Source of the DNA: an uncultured Alteromonadaceae bacterium
GTDB taxonomy: Bacteria > Pseudomonadota > Gammaproteobacteria > Enterobacterales > Alteromonadaceae
Direction: 5' to 3'
Assembly (NCBI GenBank): GCA_947494925.1
Contig: CANLWS010000011.1
Span: forward strand, 124,001 to 188,000
Length of the DNA stretch: 64,000 nt
Shown here in pieces: positions 9,808 through 16,919 of the stretch. Under the pieces are notes generated by a model that made no database searches, was not told where the DNA came from, and saw only the letters and a program-made list of their open reading frames with translations. The number at the start of each line of letters is the position of its first letter. Position 1 is the stretch's first letter. The position numbers and the translations under genes were made by a program.

Positions 9808-10449
9808 ATGAAAAATAGATGGCTGCTCTCTGCCTTTTTTACCGTTGCATTACTGGCTTCACAGCTTACTCATGCCGCGCTCATACGCACCAGTGACGGC
9901 AACACAGTCTCCAATTTGGCGTCAGAAACAACAACAGTGTGGAATATTGGCGAAGGCCTGTTCGCTGGACAGCTATTGGGCGCATTTAATGTCAACGTTG
10001 AGGGCACATTATGGGATGTTGTGTTCGAGGAAGGGACAATAGCAAACATTTTTACCAACGCCGACGGCTTTGACGCGCCAGATAATTCAGCCGCAGTCGC
10101 ATTTTCTAGGGCATTAGGGAATAGCGTGTTCCTCGACCTTTTCGGCTTTGAGTTTGATAATGATCCTACTGCCATTTCAGGCTGTGAGGTTATAAGGCTT
10201 TGCAGTATTATTACTCCCTATCAAAATAACTTCGGAGCATCGTTAGTAAATGCAAGTGGTTCTGTAAACGCTGTTGCTGTGTTTACTGCATTCGCTTCTA
10301 GTACCGATACCAGCCAGGTTCCGGACACTACCTGGGCCAATTGGAGTTTGGCGTCAGACCGAGCTTCCGTTGTCACTGAACCTTCAGGTGTTGCACTTAT
10401 TTTGCTTGGGGTTGCGGGGCTTGCAATTCGCCGCCGTAAAACTTTGTGA
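9808..10449 (+). CDS. PEP-CTERM protein
   Basis: About 213 residues with a signal peptide (MKNRWLLSAF... ending LTHA) and the clearest sorting tail of the three in this region: VVTEPSGVALILLGVAGLAI followed by RRRKTL. PEP-CTERM tails are recognised by exosortase and associate with exopolysaccharide export; this is family knowledge. The mature part resembles other secreted proteins with no catalytic motif, and two Cys (CEVIRLC) could form a disulfide. I chose the ATG at 9808 rather than 9799 because the AAGG site abuts the first ATG. It lies 195 bases after the hybrid sensor gene, in the same direction, and could be one of its targets (inference). Confidence 0.8.
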   Translation: MKNRWLLSAFFTVALLASQLTHAALIRTSDGNTVSNLASETTTVWNIGEGLFAGQLLGAFNVNVEGTLWDVVFEEGTIANIFTNADGFDAPDNSAAVAFSRALGNSVFLDLFGFEFDNDPTAISGCEVIRLCSIITPYQNNFGASLVNASGSVNAVAVFTAFASSTDTSQVPDTTWANWSLASDRASVVTEPSGVALILLGVAGLAIRRRKTL

Positions 10450-10823
10450 TTTCATCTACGCAATCATTGTGTGAATACTTTGCCTGCAATGTGATGGTAT
10501 TTAATGTAACGGTCTAATTATCCAAGATACTTTGTTAGCGTTATTTGCACTGAAGAGTAATAGTATTCTCAATTCGTCGTTCGATATGAGTTAAATGGGC
10601 GGCCCTTTCTAATTGTAGTGCCTTTCAATAGAATCACTAGCAAGTGAACTTTCGGCCAGGAGCGGACATAAACACGATAGGCGGCTAGTAGCGATTAGGT
10701 GGCAGTCGTTGAATCGCCACTGAACTGCCGCTTGAGACAATTTGCGGACGGTAACGCCTCAATAATGGGCCGGAGCACGCAGTGCGGAGGTCCAGCCTTT
10801 CAGGGGCACCATTGATTGATTTT
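10450..10823. other. Intergenic region with repeat motif and attC-like site
   Basis: No gene seen. It contains one CGGCCAGGAGCGGAC copy (10653-10667) and an attC-like site that begins at 10750. A TTGTTAGCGTTATT string near 10531 resembles an attC core but has no matching partner at proper distance. Confidence 0.5.
10653..10667. repeat. CGGCCARWAGCGGAC motif copy
   Basis: Variant CGGCCAGGAGCGGAC. One of a family spread across 3.5-25.8 kb of this window, always between genes and never in the core half. Confidence 0.6.
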
Positions 10824-10829
10824 TTATGC
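10750..10829 (-). other. attC-like recombination site (degenerate)
   Basis: Read on the minus strand it starts at the stop codon of the 10824 gene with TAAAAAATCAATCAATGG, has a GC-rich middle with a GCAC/GTGC pair, and ends CCATTATTGAGGCGTTACC. The inner arms pair (TCAAT...ATTGA; CAATGG...CCATT) and the end GCGTTAC fits the GTTRRRY core. The opposite core is TAAAAAA instead of TAACAAA, one base off, so the site may be worn. Confidence 0.5.
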
Positions 10830-11378
10830 ATTTTTTCGCCTATTCCAAAATTCTCTCATGCTCCCAATATACTCTTTGGTTGCTGAGGAAATTTTCTTTC
10901 TTCCAACTCCATCTTTCTTGAACCTCTTTTTTACTGTTTTGGTTAATATTTTTTCCCATGTGGTTTCAAATCCAGTTTCCCCAACTTCGACCACGATCTT
11001 CCCATCATCTATAAGTGAGCTAACTTTGTCGCCCACATTTCCAGCCTGAAGATAGAAGCCATTGGTGCAGAGTATTCCATCAATAAGAGAGTGGTGCTTT
11101 TCTGCATTGAATACAATTGCGAAGTCTATCTTTGCAGGACGATGGCTTTTCAACATTAGCGACACAGTTTTCTTTGAAGTTAGTGGGGTACCCCATTGTA
11201 TAGTTACGTCGCCAGGAGGCTGCGTTCTGTGCGCTTCAATATACTCAACAATATCTGGCCTACTAGAAGCATCAACAATGACAACTGGTATAGGCCTCCC
11301 ATCTCCAAAGCCAGGTGAGATTATGACCCCGTCGTCGATTATTTTGACAGGGTTTATATTCACCACGCGATCAAACAA
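10824..11378 (-). CDS. Hypothetical protein, second gene of a two-gene cassette
   Basis: I do not recognise this 184-aa protein. It is soluble, with a mixed alpha/beta pattern up to about residue 140 and a very basic C-terminus (KTVKKRFKKDGVGRKK...FWNRRKNA) that could bind nucleic acid or membrane. Its start overlaps the end of the 11371 gene by 8 bases, so the two are translationally coupled and probably work together. The stop codon falls inside an attC-like site, as in integron cassettes. Low similarity to its neighbours and AT-rich codons fit horizontal origin. Confidence 0.65.
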   Translation of the reverse strand: MFDRVVNINPVKIIDDGVIISPGFGDGRPIPVVIVDASSRPDIVEYIEAHRTQPPGDVTIQWGTPLTSKKTVSLMLKSHRPAKIDFAIVFNAEKHHSLIDGILCTNGFYLQAGNVGDKVSSLIDDGKIVVEVGETGFETTWEKILTKTVKKRFKKDGVGRKKISSATKEYIGSMREFWNRRKNA

Positions 11379-11910
11379 TTCGGTACTCCTTAATCAAATA
11401 GGAATCAACTTCTGTTATTTCACCGGCAATATCTGTTATGCGAAGCGTATACTTATCGATACGGCCGAATTTTTTGGCTTTATCACTATGAGAAAACAGA
11501 CACCAACTAGTACTAGCCGATTTCTCAGATATCTCAAATGATTGCGAAAACGGAGTTACATTATGGCCTGTTATAGATTGATTTAGAGTTTCATCATGTT
11601 GAAGGATTATATTTCCGTATGTATCGTCGCTGCGGATATACGTGATTATAAGCTCGATTCTTTGTAGTGAATTTGAAATTGATGCACCATTTGTAACCGA
11701 TACGTTGAAGGCAAAAATATAACTATCTTCTTTAGTAATGTAATTTACCCCCTCGATTAAATACAATTTCAAACTCTCTTTTTTAGATTGGTGATCTTCT
11801 TCGGCTATAGCCAATGCTCGCTTGGCTATAGCTGTACTTCTCATGGCATATATAGCTGATAATATGGCTATAAATGCAGATAGAAGAGAGATTAATTGTT
11901 CTGTGGGCAC
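11371..11910 (-). CDS. Membrane-anchored hypothetical protein
   Basis: A 179-aa protein of unknown family. It starts with GTG at 11910, with AAGGA upstream. Residues about 5-24 form a single membrane helix, followed by a short charged coiled-coil-like stretch (AIAKRALAIAEEDHQSKKESLK) and then a beta-rich domain (about 50-175). Topology is probably N-out/C-in, because of the positive residues after the helix. It overlaps the 10824 gene by 8 bases. This pair sits between two attC-like sites, so it looks like a single mobile cassette. Many cassette genes encode small membrane proteins of unknown role; phage defence or toxin-antitoxin function is possible but unsupported. Confidence 0.65.
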   Translation of the reverse strand: MPTEQLISLLSAFIAILSAIYAMRSTAIAKRALAIAEEDHQSKKESLKLYLIEGVNYITKEDSYIFAFNVSVTNGASISNSLQRIELIITYIRSDDTYGNIILQHDETLNQSITGHNVTPFSQSFEISEKSASTSWCLFSHSDKAKKFGRIDKYTLRITDIAGEITEVDSYLIKEYRIV

Positions 11911-11932
11911 CTATTGATTTCCTTATGTTGGT

Positions 11933-12012
11933 AGGGCATAGCGCTAAAATAAGGGGAACACGTAGTTTGTGTTTCCCAGTGGGTTAATGAACTTGAGTAA
12001 CTTGTTATATGC
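11933..12012 (-). other. attC-like recombination site
   Basis: On the minus strand it begins ATATAACAAGTTACTCAAG, overlapping the TAA stop of the 12005 gene. It has GGGAAACAC and GTGTTCCC arms in the middle and ends TTAGCGCTATGCC. The R'' core (TAACAA) and central hairpin are good; the R' core reads GCGCTAT where GCGTTAT would be usual, one base off. Orientation matches its neighbours at 10750 and 12418. Confidence 0.6.
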
Positions 12013-12397
12013 CACTTGCTAGAACGTAATGTTTAATAAAATAAAAAGCTCCGTAAGGATAAAAAATAATTTGAACCCAAAACATAGACCATGTGACTTT
12101 ACCTAGGTGTGCAGCTAAGAACTTATTACAAGAATTAGGGGAACGAAGTTTTAATGCTGTATATCTAAAATCGAGAAGTCGGCTAATTGTAGCAACACAA
12201 CCAGCACCTGCACTAAAAGCCCAAATAATTAAGACACACTCTAATACGGCATTACCTTTCGCTGAAGTAAGTAATAAATTAATGACGTATGCTAACGAGG
12301 CAACAGAGAAGCCAAGAAATAAATTGATTGAAAATGATAACTGGCTAACTCGATGATTTTGCCAGCGAGCATAACGCTCTCTTTGCTCAGGTGTCAC
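12005..12397 (-). CDS. Small membrane protein in an integron-like cassette
   Basis: A 130-aa protein with three hydrophobic segments (about residues 20-42, 52-72 and 103-125) and a charged N-terminus (MTPEQRERYARWQNHR). I do not recognise the family. The size and membrane layout recall effector-like small membrane proteins in defence cassettes, but there is no diagnostic motif. The stop codon overlaps the attC-like site at 11933-12012, and the gene begins 21 bases after the attC at 12418-12475, so it fills one cassette exactly. AT-rich like the rest of the cluster. Confidence 0.7.
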   Translation of the reverse strand: MTPEQRERYARWQNHRVSQLSFSINLFLGFSVASLAYVINLLLTSAKGNAVLECVLIIWAFSAGAGCVATISRLLDFRYTALKLRSPNSCNKFLAAHLGKVTWSMFWVQIIFYPYGAFYFIKHYVLASGI

Positions 12398-12417
12398 GGT
12401 GCATCCTTTCTCTGTGG

Positions 12418-12475
12418 ATATAACGCCTCAAGAAGGGGCGCCGGTTACGGCGTTCCCCTCGCTTGATTTGTTAGG
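12418..12475 (-). other. attC recombination site (best example)
   Basis: Read on the minus strand: CCTAACAAATCAAG (R'' and L''), then AGGGG AA CGCC GTAACC GGCG C CCCT forming a strong hairpin, then CTTGAGGCGTTATA (L' and R'). Both core sites (TAACAA and GCGTTAT), the TCAAG/CTTGA inner pair and unpaired bases in one arm match the structure of integron attC sites. The TAA stop of the 12471 gene lies inside R'', as is usual for cassettes. Confidence 0.85.
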
Positions 12476-13199
12476 TTTCCTTTCTCGTTTTTTCGAATAT
12501 TCCCATCAATATAGAATGGCTACTTTCAGAAAGCTCGACCCCTTTATTTAGTCGATTTAAAGCTGAGTCACGATCTCCAGTTTGTACCGATTTTAAATAG
12601 ACACTGTAAAGAGTACCTAAATGTTTACGATATGAATCGGCAAACCCAATTTTAATAAGAAGCTTAAGGTCAGGTGACGTTTTACTTAGCTGTTGTTCAG
12701 TATTACTAGCCTTGAGATTTTTTTCTATGTTTTCTTCAATAATTATTCGCAACAGTCTCTTTGCCCTAAGAATCGCCTCATCCTCTTCTGATTTATCATT
12801 TTCCGCCAACAACAAGCTTTGGCGAAAGGAATCAGCACCTTTACTTGCTGCGTATGAGATCGGATTGGAAGTGTCGTCCAAGAAATTTTTCCCAGTTTTT
12901 AGCAATGAAGGCAAGCGAAAAGAGAGAAAGTCTTTATTTAGGTCATCAGGAATAGGCACAGAAGAGTGTTTATTGATTACTGAAATTGCCCATTTTCTCA
13001 TATTTTCTTTTTCAGGTTCCGGATTTGACTCAAGTATTGCAGACGCAATTTCTATCATTTTAATCCCATTTTCTTTATCTTTTATGGATAACGAAATCCA
13101 ATTGCCAATGAGGGCAATTGCTAAGGGAATCAACACTGATGCAATAAAAGGGCTTAGTTTCGCCAAGTTATCGATCAAACCCTTATTTATTTTATCCAT
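12471..13199 (-). CDS. Hypothetical membrane-anchored protein in a cassette
   Basis: A 242-aa protein of unknown family. One N-terminal membrane helix (about residues 14-36, SPFIASVLIPLAIALIGNWI) is followed by a mostly helical cytoplasmic or periplasmic region with many Lys and Glu, including charged helices at about 130-170 (DEAILRAKRLLRIIIEENIE). No enzymatic motif is visible. GGAGCTCC just before the ATG includes a GGAG site. The stop codon is inside the clearest attC site of the window, so this is the first complete cassette on the right side of the cluster. Confidence 0.7.
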   Translation of the reverse strand: MDKINKGLIDNLAKLSPFIASVLIPLAIALIGNWISLSIKDKENGIKMIEIASAILESNPEPEKENMRKWAISVINKHSSVPIPDDLNKDFLSFRLPSLLKTGKNFLDDTSNPISYAASKGADSFRQSLLLAENDKSEEDEAILRAKRLLRIIIEENIEKNLKASNTEQQLSKTSPDLKLLIKIGFADSYRKHLGTLYSVYLKSVQTGDRDSALNRLNKGVELSESSHSILMGIFEKTRKET

Positions 13200-13337
13200 C
13201 GGAGCTCCTTTTTTTCATAAGAAAATGGGGATAACCATTCTGACAGCATATTACTGAGACTTCATAGTAACACTCGTTTCCACTGAAAAACCATTTTCTG
13301 TGTTTTCATGGGAAATATAATTAGATGTCCGCTTCAC

Positions 13338-14694
13338 GCCCTGAGTCTTTCGACAACCCTTTTATATATTTAATAACGAAGAATTTCTCTCTTTTAACGC
13401 CTTAAGATATTTTGCTTCACTGTAGGGTGTTTTTGTTTGCCAACACCTAAACACGATCCTAGCCCATTTAAACGCTAATGCTCTAACTGCTGTTTGATGG
13501 GCTTTTCCTTTTGCTCGTTGTTTTTCGTAATACAAGCCTGCCCAGTAGGATTGATGCACACTCTTGGCTGACCACTCAATGAAGGTCTGCCTGATAAATT
13601 TTGAACATTGCCATCGCCAGTGAATCCACTCTTTGTTGCCACTTCTCTCCGTCACGGGAGATAAACCTGCATAGTTTTGAATTTCTTGAGCAGTAGAGAA
13701 TCGGTTTCTATCTTCACCAAAGGCAGCCATCAAGCGGGGAGCTAGACAAGGCCCGGTGCCAGGCAGCGATGAAAAAATGTCAGCGTCAGGCATTTGATTG
13801 AATAATGCTTCAATCGCTTGGTCGAAAGCTTTTATACTCTTGTTTAAAAGAAGAATTTGGTTGCATAACGAGACAACCAATAGGCTGTAAGGCTCAATAA
13901 TACTGCTGTCTTCAGTTAGCGCCATGGCAGTGTCGATTGCTTTTATTCTCTTGTCTGTGTTGGTAACAGCATTACCGCCGCGTTGACTGAAGAACGCCCG
14001 AATTGTTTTTTCTCTTGCGCGTTTTAACTGCTTGAATGACGGCCACTTGATCAGAAAATCACAAAACAAATCGTTTCCTCTATGAGAAAACATCGTAAGT
14101 GGCAGCGGATAATATTGTTTTAGAGCATTTATCAACCTGTTCACTTCTCGCCTTTTATCTTCAACCAGCATGCGACGTTGTTCGACTAGTAAGTTGAGTG
14201 CTCTGGAAGCGTCACTACTCGGTTTCAGTGGTTGTACCTTTTCTGGGTATTTCAGCATGAGGTCCAAGGCTAGCTCAGCATCAGATGGGTCATCTTTAGC
14301 GCCACTTGGGAACATTGCTTGTCTATATCTGGCTAACGTAGCAGCGTGGATGGGAAACACAGTAACGTAAGAATACTTTTGCAAAGCATAGACAATCGGG
14401 CCGTTAGACAACTCTACAGCAATGGCAATTGGCCCTTTAACCTCATTGTGCAAAGTGGTTAGCCACTCATCGATTGATTCTGGTGAATGCTTTATAACTT
14501 CAAACTTTCGTGCGCTAGCTTTCTTTTTTTGGATGCAGACATCATGCTTTTTCGATGCCCAGTCTAAGCCAATAAAAGCAGAGAACTTTTTTAACGAGTC
14601 AGTCATCACAACCTCCTGAACATGAAGTGTGTTATGTATCCTTCACTCGTCGAAAATAATATGGATGGCGTTCGTTGCAGGCCCTGAGTATTCG
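13338..14694 (-). mobile_element. IS110-family insertion sequence (approximate limits)
   Basis: The transposase gene at 13362-14609 is flanked by the direct match GCCCTGAGT (13338 and 14681), extended to a near match of about 14 bases (GCCCTGAGTMTTYG). IS110 elements often lack long terminal inverted repeats and can show such short end matches, so I use them as provisional limits. The left edge abuts an ATGTCCGCTTCAC string that looks like half of the dispersed GCGGAC repeat. Confidence 0.6.
13362..14609 (-). CDS. IS110-family transposase
   Basis: A 415-aa DEDD transposase. The N-terminal RuvC-like domain shows D16 (GLDWASK), E66 (AVELSNG), and D107 and D110 (KDDPSDAEL). The C-terminal Transposase_20 domain (about 280-390) has the SLPGTGPCLAPRLMAAFG and NYAGLSPVTERSG motifs, including the Ser-containing region used in strand exchange. 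Full length and uninterrupted, so it may be active. It starts at ATG 14609 or two codons later. Members of one IS110 subgroup target integron attC sites; this copy lies about 0.9 kb from the nearest attC I can see rather than in it. Confidence 0.92.
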   Translation of the reverse strand: MMTDSLKKFSAFIGLDWASKKHDVCIQKKKASARKFEVIKHSPESIDEWLTTLHNEVKGPIAIAVELSNGPIVYALQKYSYVTVFPIHAATLARYRQAMFPSGAKDDPSDAELALDLMLKYPEKVQPLKPSSDASRALNLLVEQRRMLVEDKRREVNRLINALKQYYPLPLTMFSHRGNDLFCDFLIKWPSFKQLKRAREKTIRAFFSQRGGNAVTNTDKRIKAIDTAMALTEDSSIIEPYSLLVVSLCNQILLLNKSIKAFDQAIEALFNQMPDADIFSSLPGTGPCLAPRLMAAFGEDRNRFSTAQEIQNYAGLSPVTERSGNKEWIHWRWQCSKFIRQTFIEWSAKSVHQSYWAGLYYEKQRAKGKAHQTAVRALAFKWARIVFRCWQTKTPYSEAKYLKALKERNSSLLNI

Positions 14695-14999
14695 TTGTGA
14701 GCAAAGTAACTCATTGCATCGAAAGTAAAGCGGTAATCATCAAATGACTTACGTACAATGTTCGTATGCAACGAGCACATAACCTAGATCATCTTAGTCC
14801 AGATCAAGTAGGTCGAAAGACCATAATACGTACTAAACAGTGATCAATCTGGTCCAAACTTAACTGCAACAGTTTGCACATCGTTGACTGTCCAGCTTCG
14901 GCCAATAGCGGACATGGCGTCAGAATGACTTCACTGATCTGCTCATTGAATAAAAAAGTTTACTCTGACACTAGATATTAGGATTATTCAGTCTTTTAT
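14610..14999. other. Gene-free stretch with 74-bp repeat copy
   Basis: Right end of the IS110 element, then AT-rich DNA without a gene. The copy of a 74-bp repeat at 14842-14915 is the only recognisable structure. Confidence 0.5.
14842..14915. repeat. 74-bp direct repeat, copy A
   Basis: Begins GATCAATCTGGTCCAAACTT and ends CGGCCAATAGCGGACAT. A second copy at 19256-19329, same strand, differs at three positions. The two enclose the 4.3-kb block with the GNAT, AraC and TolB-like genes. Its right end contains the 15-base GCGGAC motif (14899-14913). Confidence 0.85.
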
Positions 15000-15314
15000 T
15001 TATGTGTTGCATACACCATGCAATTTTGAAATAAACTCAACTCCACCGATTCGATTCCCATCCAGAACATCCAAAGCTACCTCACCGAAAGGCGTATCTT
15101 CGATTATTATATTTTCGTCAAACTGCCATTCTGAGCCAGGTTTGTTTGGATTTTTTGAATCTACGAAATATAGATAGTATTCGCTAGAGGCTAGGGCTTT
15201 GGTGCATTTAGATAACGCATCAGGTAACCAAGGATATTCATCCACGCGCTCTTCGGATGCTTTAACGAGCCATTCAGGATCATACTTTTGCCAATCTAAC
15301 TTCATAACTTTCAT
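15000..15314 (-). CDS. Hypothetical protein, 104 aa
   Basis: Acidic soluble protein of unknown family, rich in Trp and Tyr (DWQKYDPEW, EYPWLPDA, YYLYFVD). No signal peptide or membrane segment. The ORF can start at MKVMKLDW or three codons later. The composition looks like an immunity-type or cassette-type small protein, but nothing proves it. It lies alone between a 74-bp repeat copy and a GCGGAC repeat copy. Confidence 0.55.
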   Translation of the reverse strand: MKVMKLDWQKYDPEWLVKASEERVDEYPWLPDALSKCTKALASSEYYLYFVDSKNPNKPGSEWQFDENIIIEDTPFGEVALDVLDGNRIGGVEFISKLHGVCNT

Positions 15315-15374
15315 CTATAGAATTATTGTTTCTTCCACATCCGAATGATGTCATTTCATAAGTTTGGCAGTCAA

Positions 15375-15389
15375 CGGCCAATAGCGGAC
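15375..15389. repeat. CGGCCARWAGCGGAC motif copy
   Basis: Exact CGGCCAATAGCGGAC, identical to the copies at 14899 and 20691. It lies between the 104-aa gene and the first GNAT gene. Confidence 0.65.
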
Positions 15390-15542
15390 TTCCAGCTCGA
15401 CCGGCAGCTTTGAGCGTTGACCAGTAACTTAGCGAAGTTTGCTTGACGGTCTGCTGAAGACAAAAAGCGGAAGGTTACTCACTTCGATTTATGATCATTT
15501 ATATGATCCCAATGTGCCAAAAGCAGATGTTAAATATTAGCT

Positions 15543-15977
15543 CTAAATCTGTATTTTATACCATTCCATCAAAATTTCTTCATGCTCAGTATGCTCGCAT
15601 AGTTGACGACCTGAGTCATTAAAGCCTTGAGCATGATAAAAACGGTGTGCCCTGTGATTTTGGACATACACAGCAAGCTGCAATTCATCGTATTGCTGTT
15701 TAATAAAGTCTAGTAACTTACTGCCAATGCCTTGAGACTGTGCACTTGGAGATACAAATAGCGCAGGTATAAAACCTTGATGATAGGAAATAAAACCTAG
15801 AATATGATTATCTTCTTCGTATATATAGGTATCACTGTTTGGTAGATAAGTTTCTTTCATCGCCAACATTTGGCTTTGCCAAAAATCTTCAGGGATAAAA
15901 CTATGTGCCTTAACAGACGCTTTAAACCAAAGAGATACAAGGGTATCTACCTCTACTTCATTCATTTTTCTAATCAT
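15543..15977 (-). CDS. GNAT family N-acetyltransferase
   Basis: A 144-aa protein with the GNAT fold: the motif A region FVSPSAQSQGIGSKLLDFI (about residues 74-92) carries the Q/RxxGxG/A acetyl-CoA loop (QSQGIG), and the closing region (QNHRAHRFYHAQGF) is typical of YjaB/YiaC-like enzymes. It would transfer an acetyl group from acetyl-CoA to an amine; the substrate is unknown. It is read in the same direction as, and only 21 bases from, the AraC gene at 15999, so the two may form an operon with the GNAT gene at 16920. Confidence 0.85.
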   Translation of the reverse strand: MIRKMNEVEVDTLVSLWFKASVKAHSFIPEDFWQSQMLAMKETYLPNSDTYIYEEDNHILGFISYHQGFIPALFVSPSAQSQGIGSKLLDFIKQQYDELQLAVYVQNHRAHRFYHAQGFNDSGRQLCEHTEHEEILMEWYKIQI

Positions 15978-15998
15978 AATCTTTCATTTCATTGTGAA

Positions 15999-16832
15999 CT
16001 ACGATGAGCTTACGCCACCATAAATATCAATGGTAAAACCTCGTTCTAAAAGGTACTTGTTTGGTGTTGTACCTATTTGCTGTTTTAAATAACGGATCAA
16101 ATGGGGTTGGTCACTGAAGCCAAATTGAAATGCGATATCTACCCAGTCAATTTGCGAGGTTTGTTTTTGGTTTAGGTATTCCAACATTAATTCTAGCTTG
16201 GTCATCGCTTGATATTGCTTCAATGTCAGTCCTGTAACACGGCGAAAGCTACGTTCAATAGTGCGCTTAGAGCAATGTAACTTATCGGCCAACACCGAAA
16301 TACTTGTCTCTTGTAATGCTTCAACTACCCTAAATGTTAATTGGCTGTGCTGGTCATGTTGAGTTTGTTCCATCCAAGGAGTGAGTATTGCTTCTAGCTT
16401 GGCAATGCAACCATCAGGGTTTTGCTTGGCCAATTCAAACAATTCACCAAGTGCAGTCTCATTTACTGACAATAACTCATTGGTGTCTACTTGCTTAACA
16501 ACATCTAGTTGCCCCTTATCGTTTGTTGTTAGTGACATCATATAGGGCACACCCACTTTAAACTTAACCCCAAGATGGGTGAACGACTTTGAATGGTTTA
16601 ATTCAAACGTATTTTGGTGCGCTAACAGAAAATGACTGCCTTGCCCTAAGTCCTGTTGTTTTTCAAAACTATAGCTATAAGGCTCTGAGCGAGGTGCCAA
16701 AATTAGATGCGCACTAGGGTCAGGGTTAAGTTTTGGAAAACTGTCACCACATCCTGAGTTTTTTTCAATAAACCAATAACATTCGATAAGGTCACTGAGT
16801 TTACTGGTTGATGAAATAATCCAATGCAGCAT
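15999..16832 (-). CDS. AraC family transcriptional regulator
   Basis: 277 aa. The N-terminal half (about 1-150) is a cupin-like sensing domain starting LSDLIECYWFIEKN, the pattern of AraC regulators with a DUF6597-type domain. The C-terminal half (about 165-265) holds two helix-turn-helix motifs (ISVLADKLHCSKRTIERSFRR and DIAFQFGFSDQPHLIRYLKQ). It probably regulates itself and the flanking acetyltransferase genes, all on the same strand with gaps of 21 and 87 bases. The effector is unknown. Confidence 0.88.
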   Translation of the reverse strand: MLHWIISSTSKLSDLIECYWFIEKNSGCGDSFPKLNPDPSAHLILAPRSEPYSYSFEKQQDLGQGSHFLLAHQNTFELNHSKSFTHLGVKFKVGVPYMMSLTTNDKGQLDVVKQVDTNELLSVNETALGELFELAKQNPDGCIAKLEAILTPWMEQTQHDQHSQLTFRVVEALQETSISVLADKLHCSKRTIERSFRRVTGLTLKQYQAMTKLELMLEYLNQKQTSQIDWVDIAFQFGFSDQPHLIRYLKQQIGTTPNKYLLERGFTIDIYGGVSSS

Positions 16833-16919
16833 AACTTTTCCGATTAATAGCCCTTATGACACATTAACAAAATTAAAGACTAAATTGACCAAGCTATAGG
16901 GGAAAATATCTACCCTCAT

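Noticed and set aside
10500-10545. Possible further attC site near TTGTTAGCGTTATT
   Set aside because: A core-like string exists, but no partner core at attC distance with pairing arms could be found on either strand.
12712-13257. 181-codon plus-strand frame over a cassette gene
   Set aside because: Antisense to the 12471 gene; Ser/Phe/Ile-rich as expected for the reverse of a Glu/Lys/Asn-rich gene, and its end lies in intergenic DNA.
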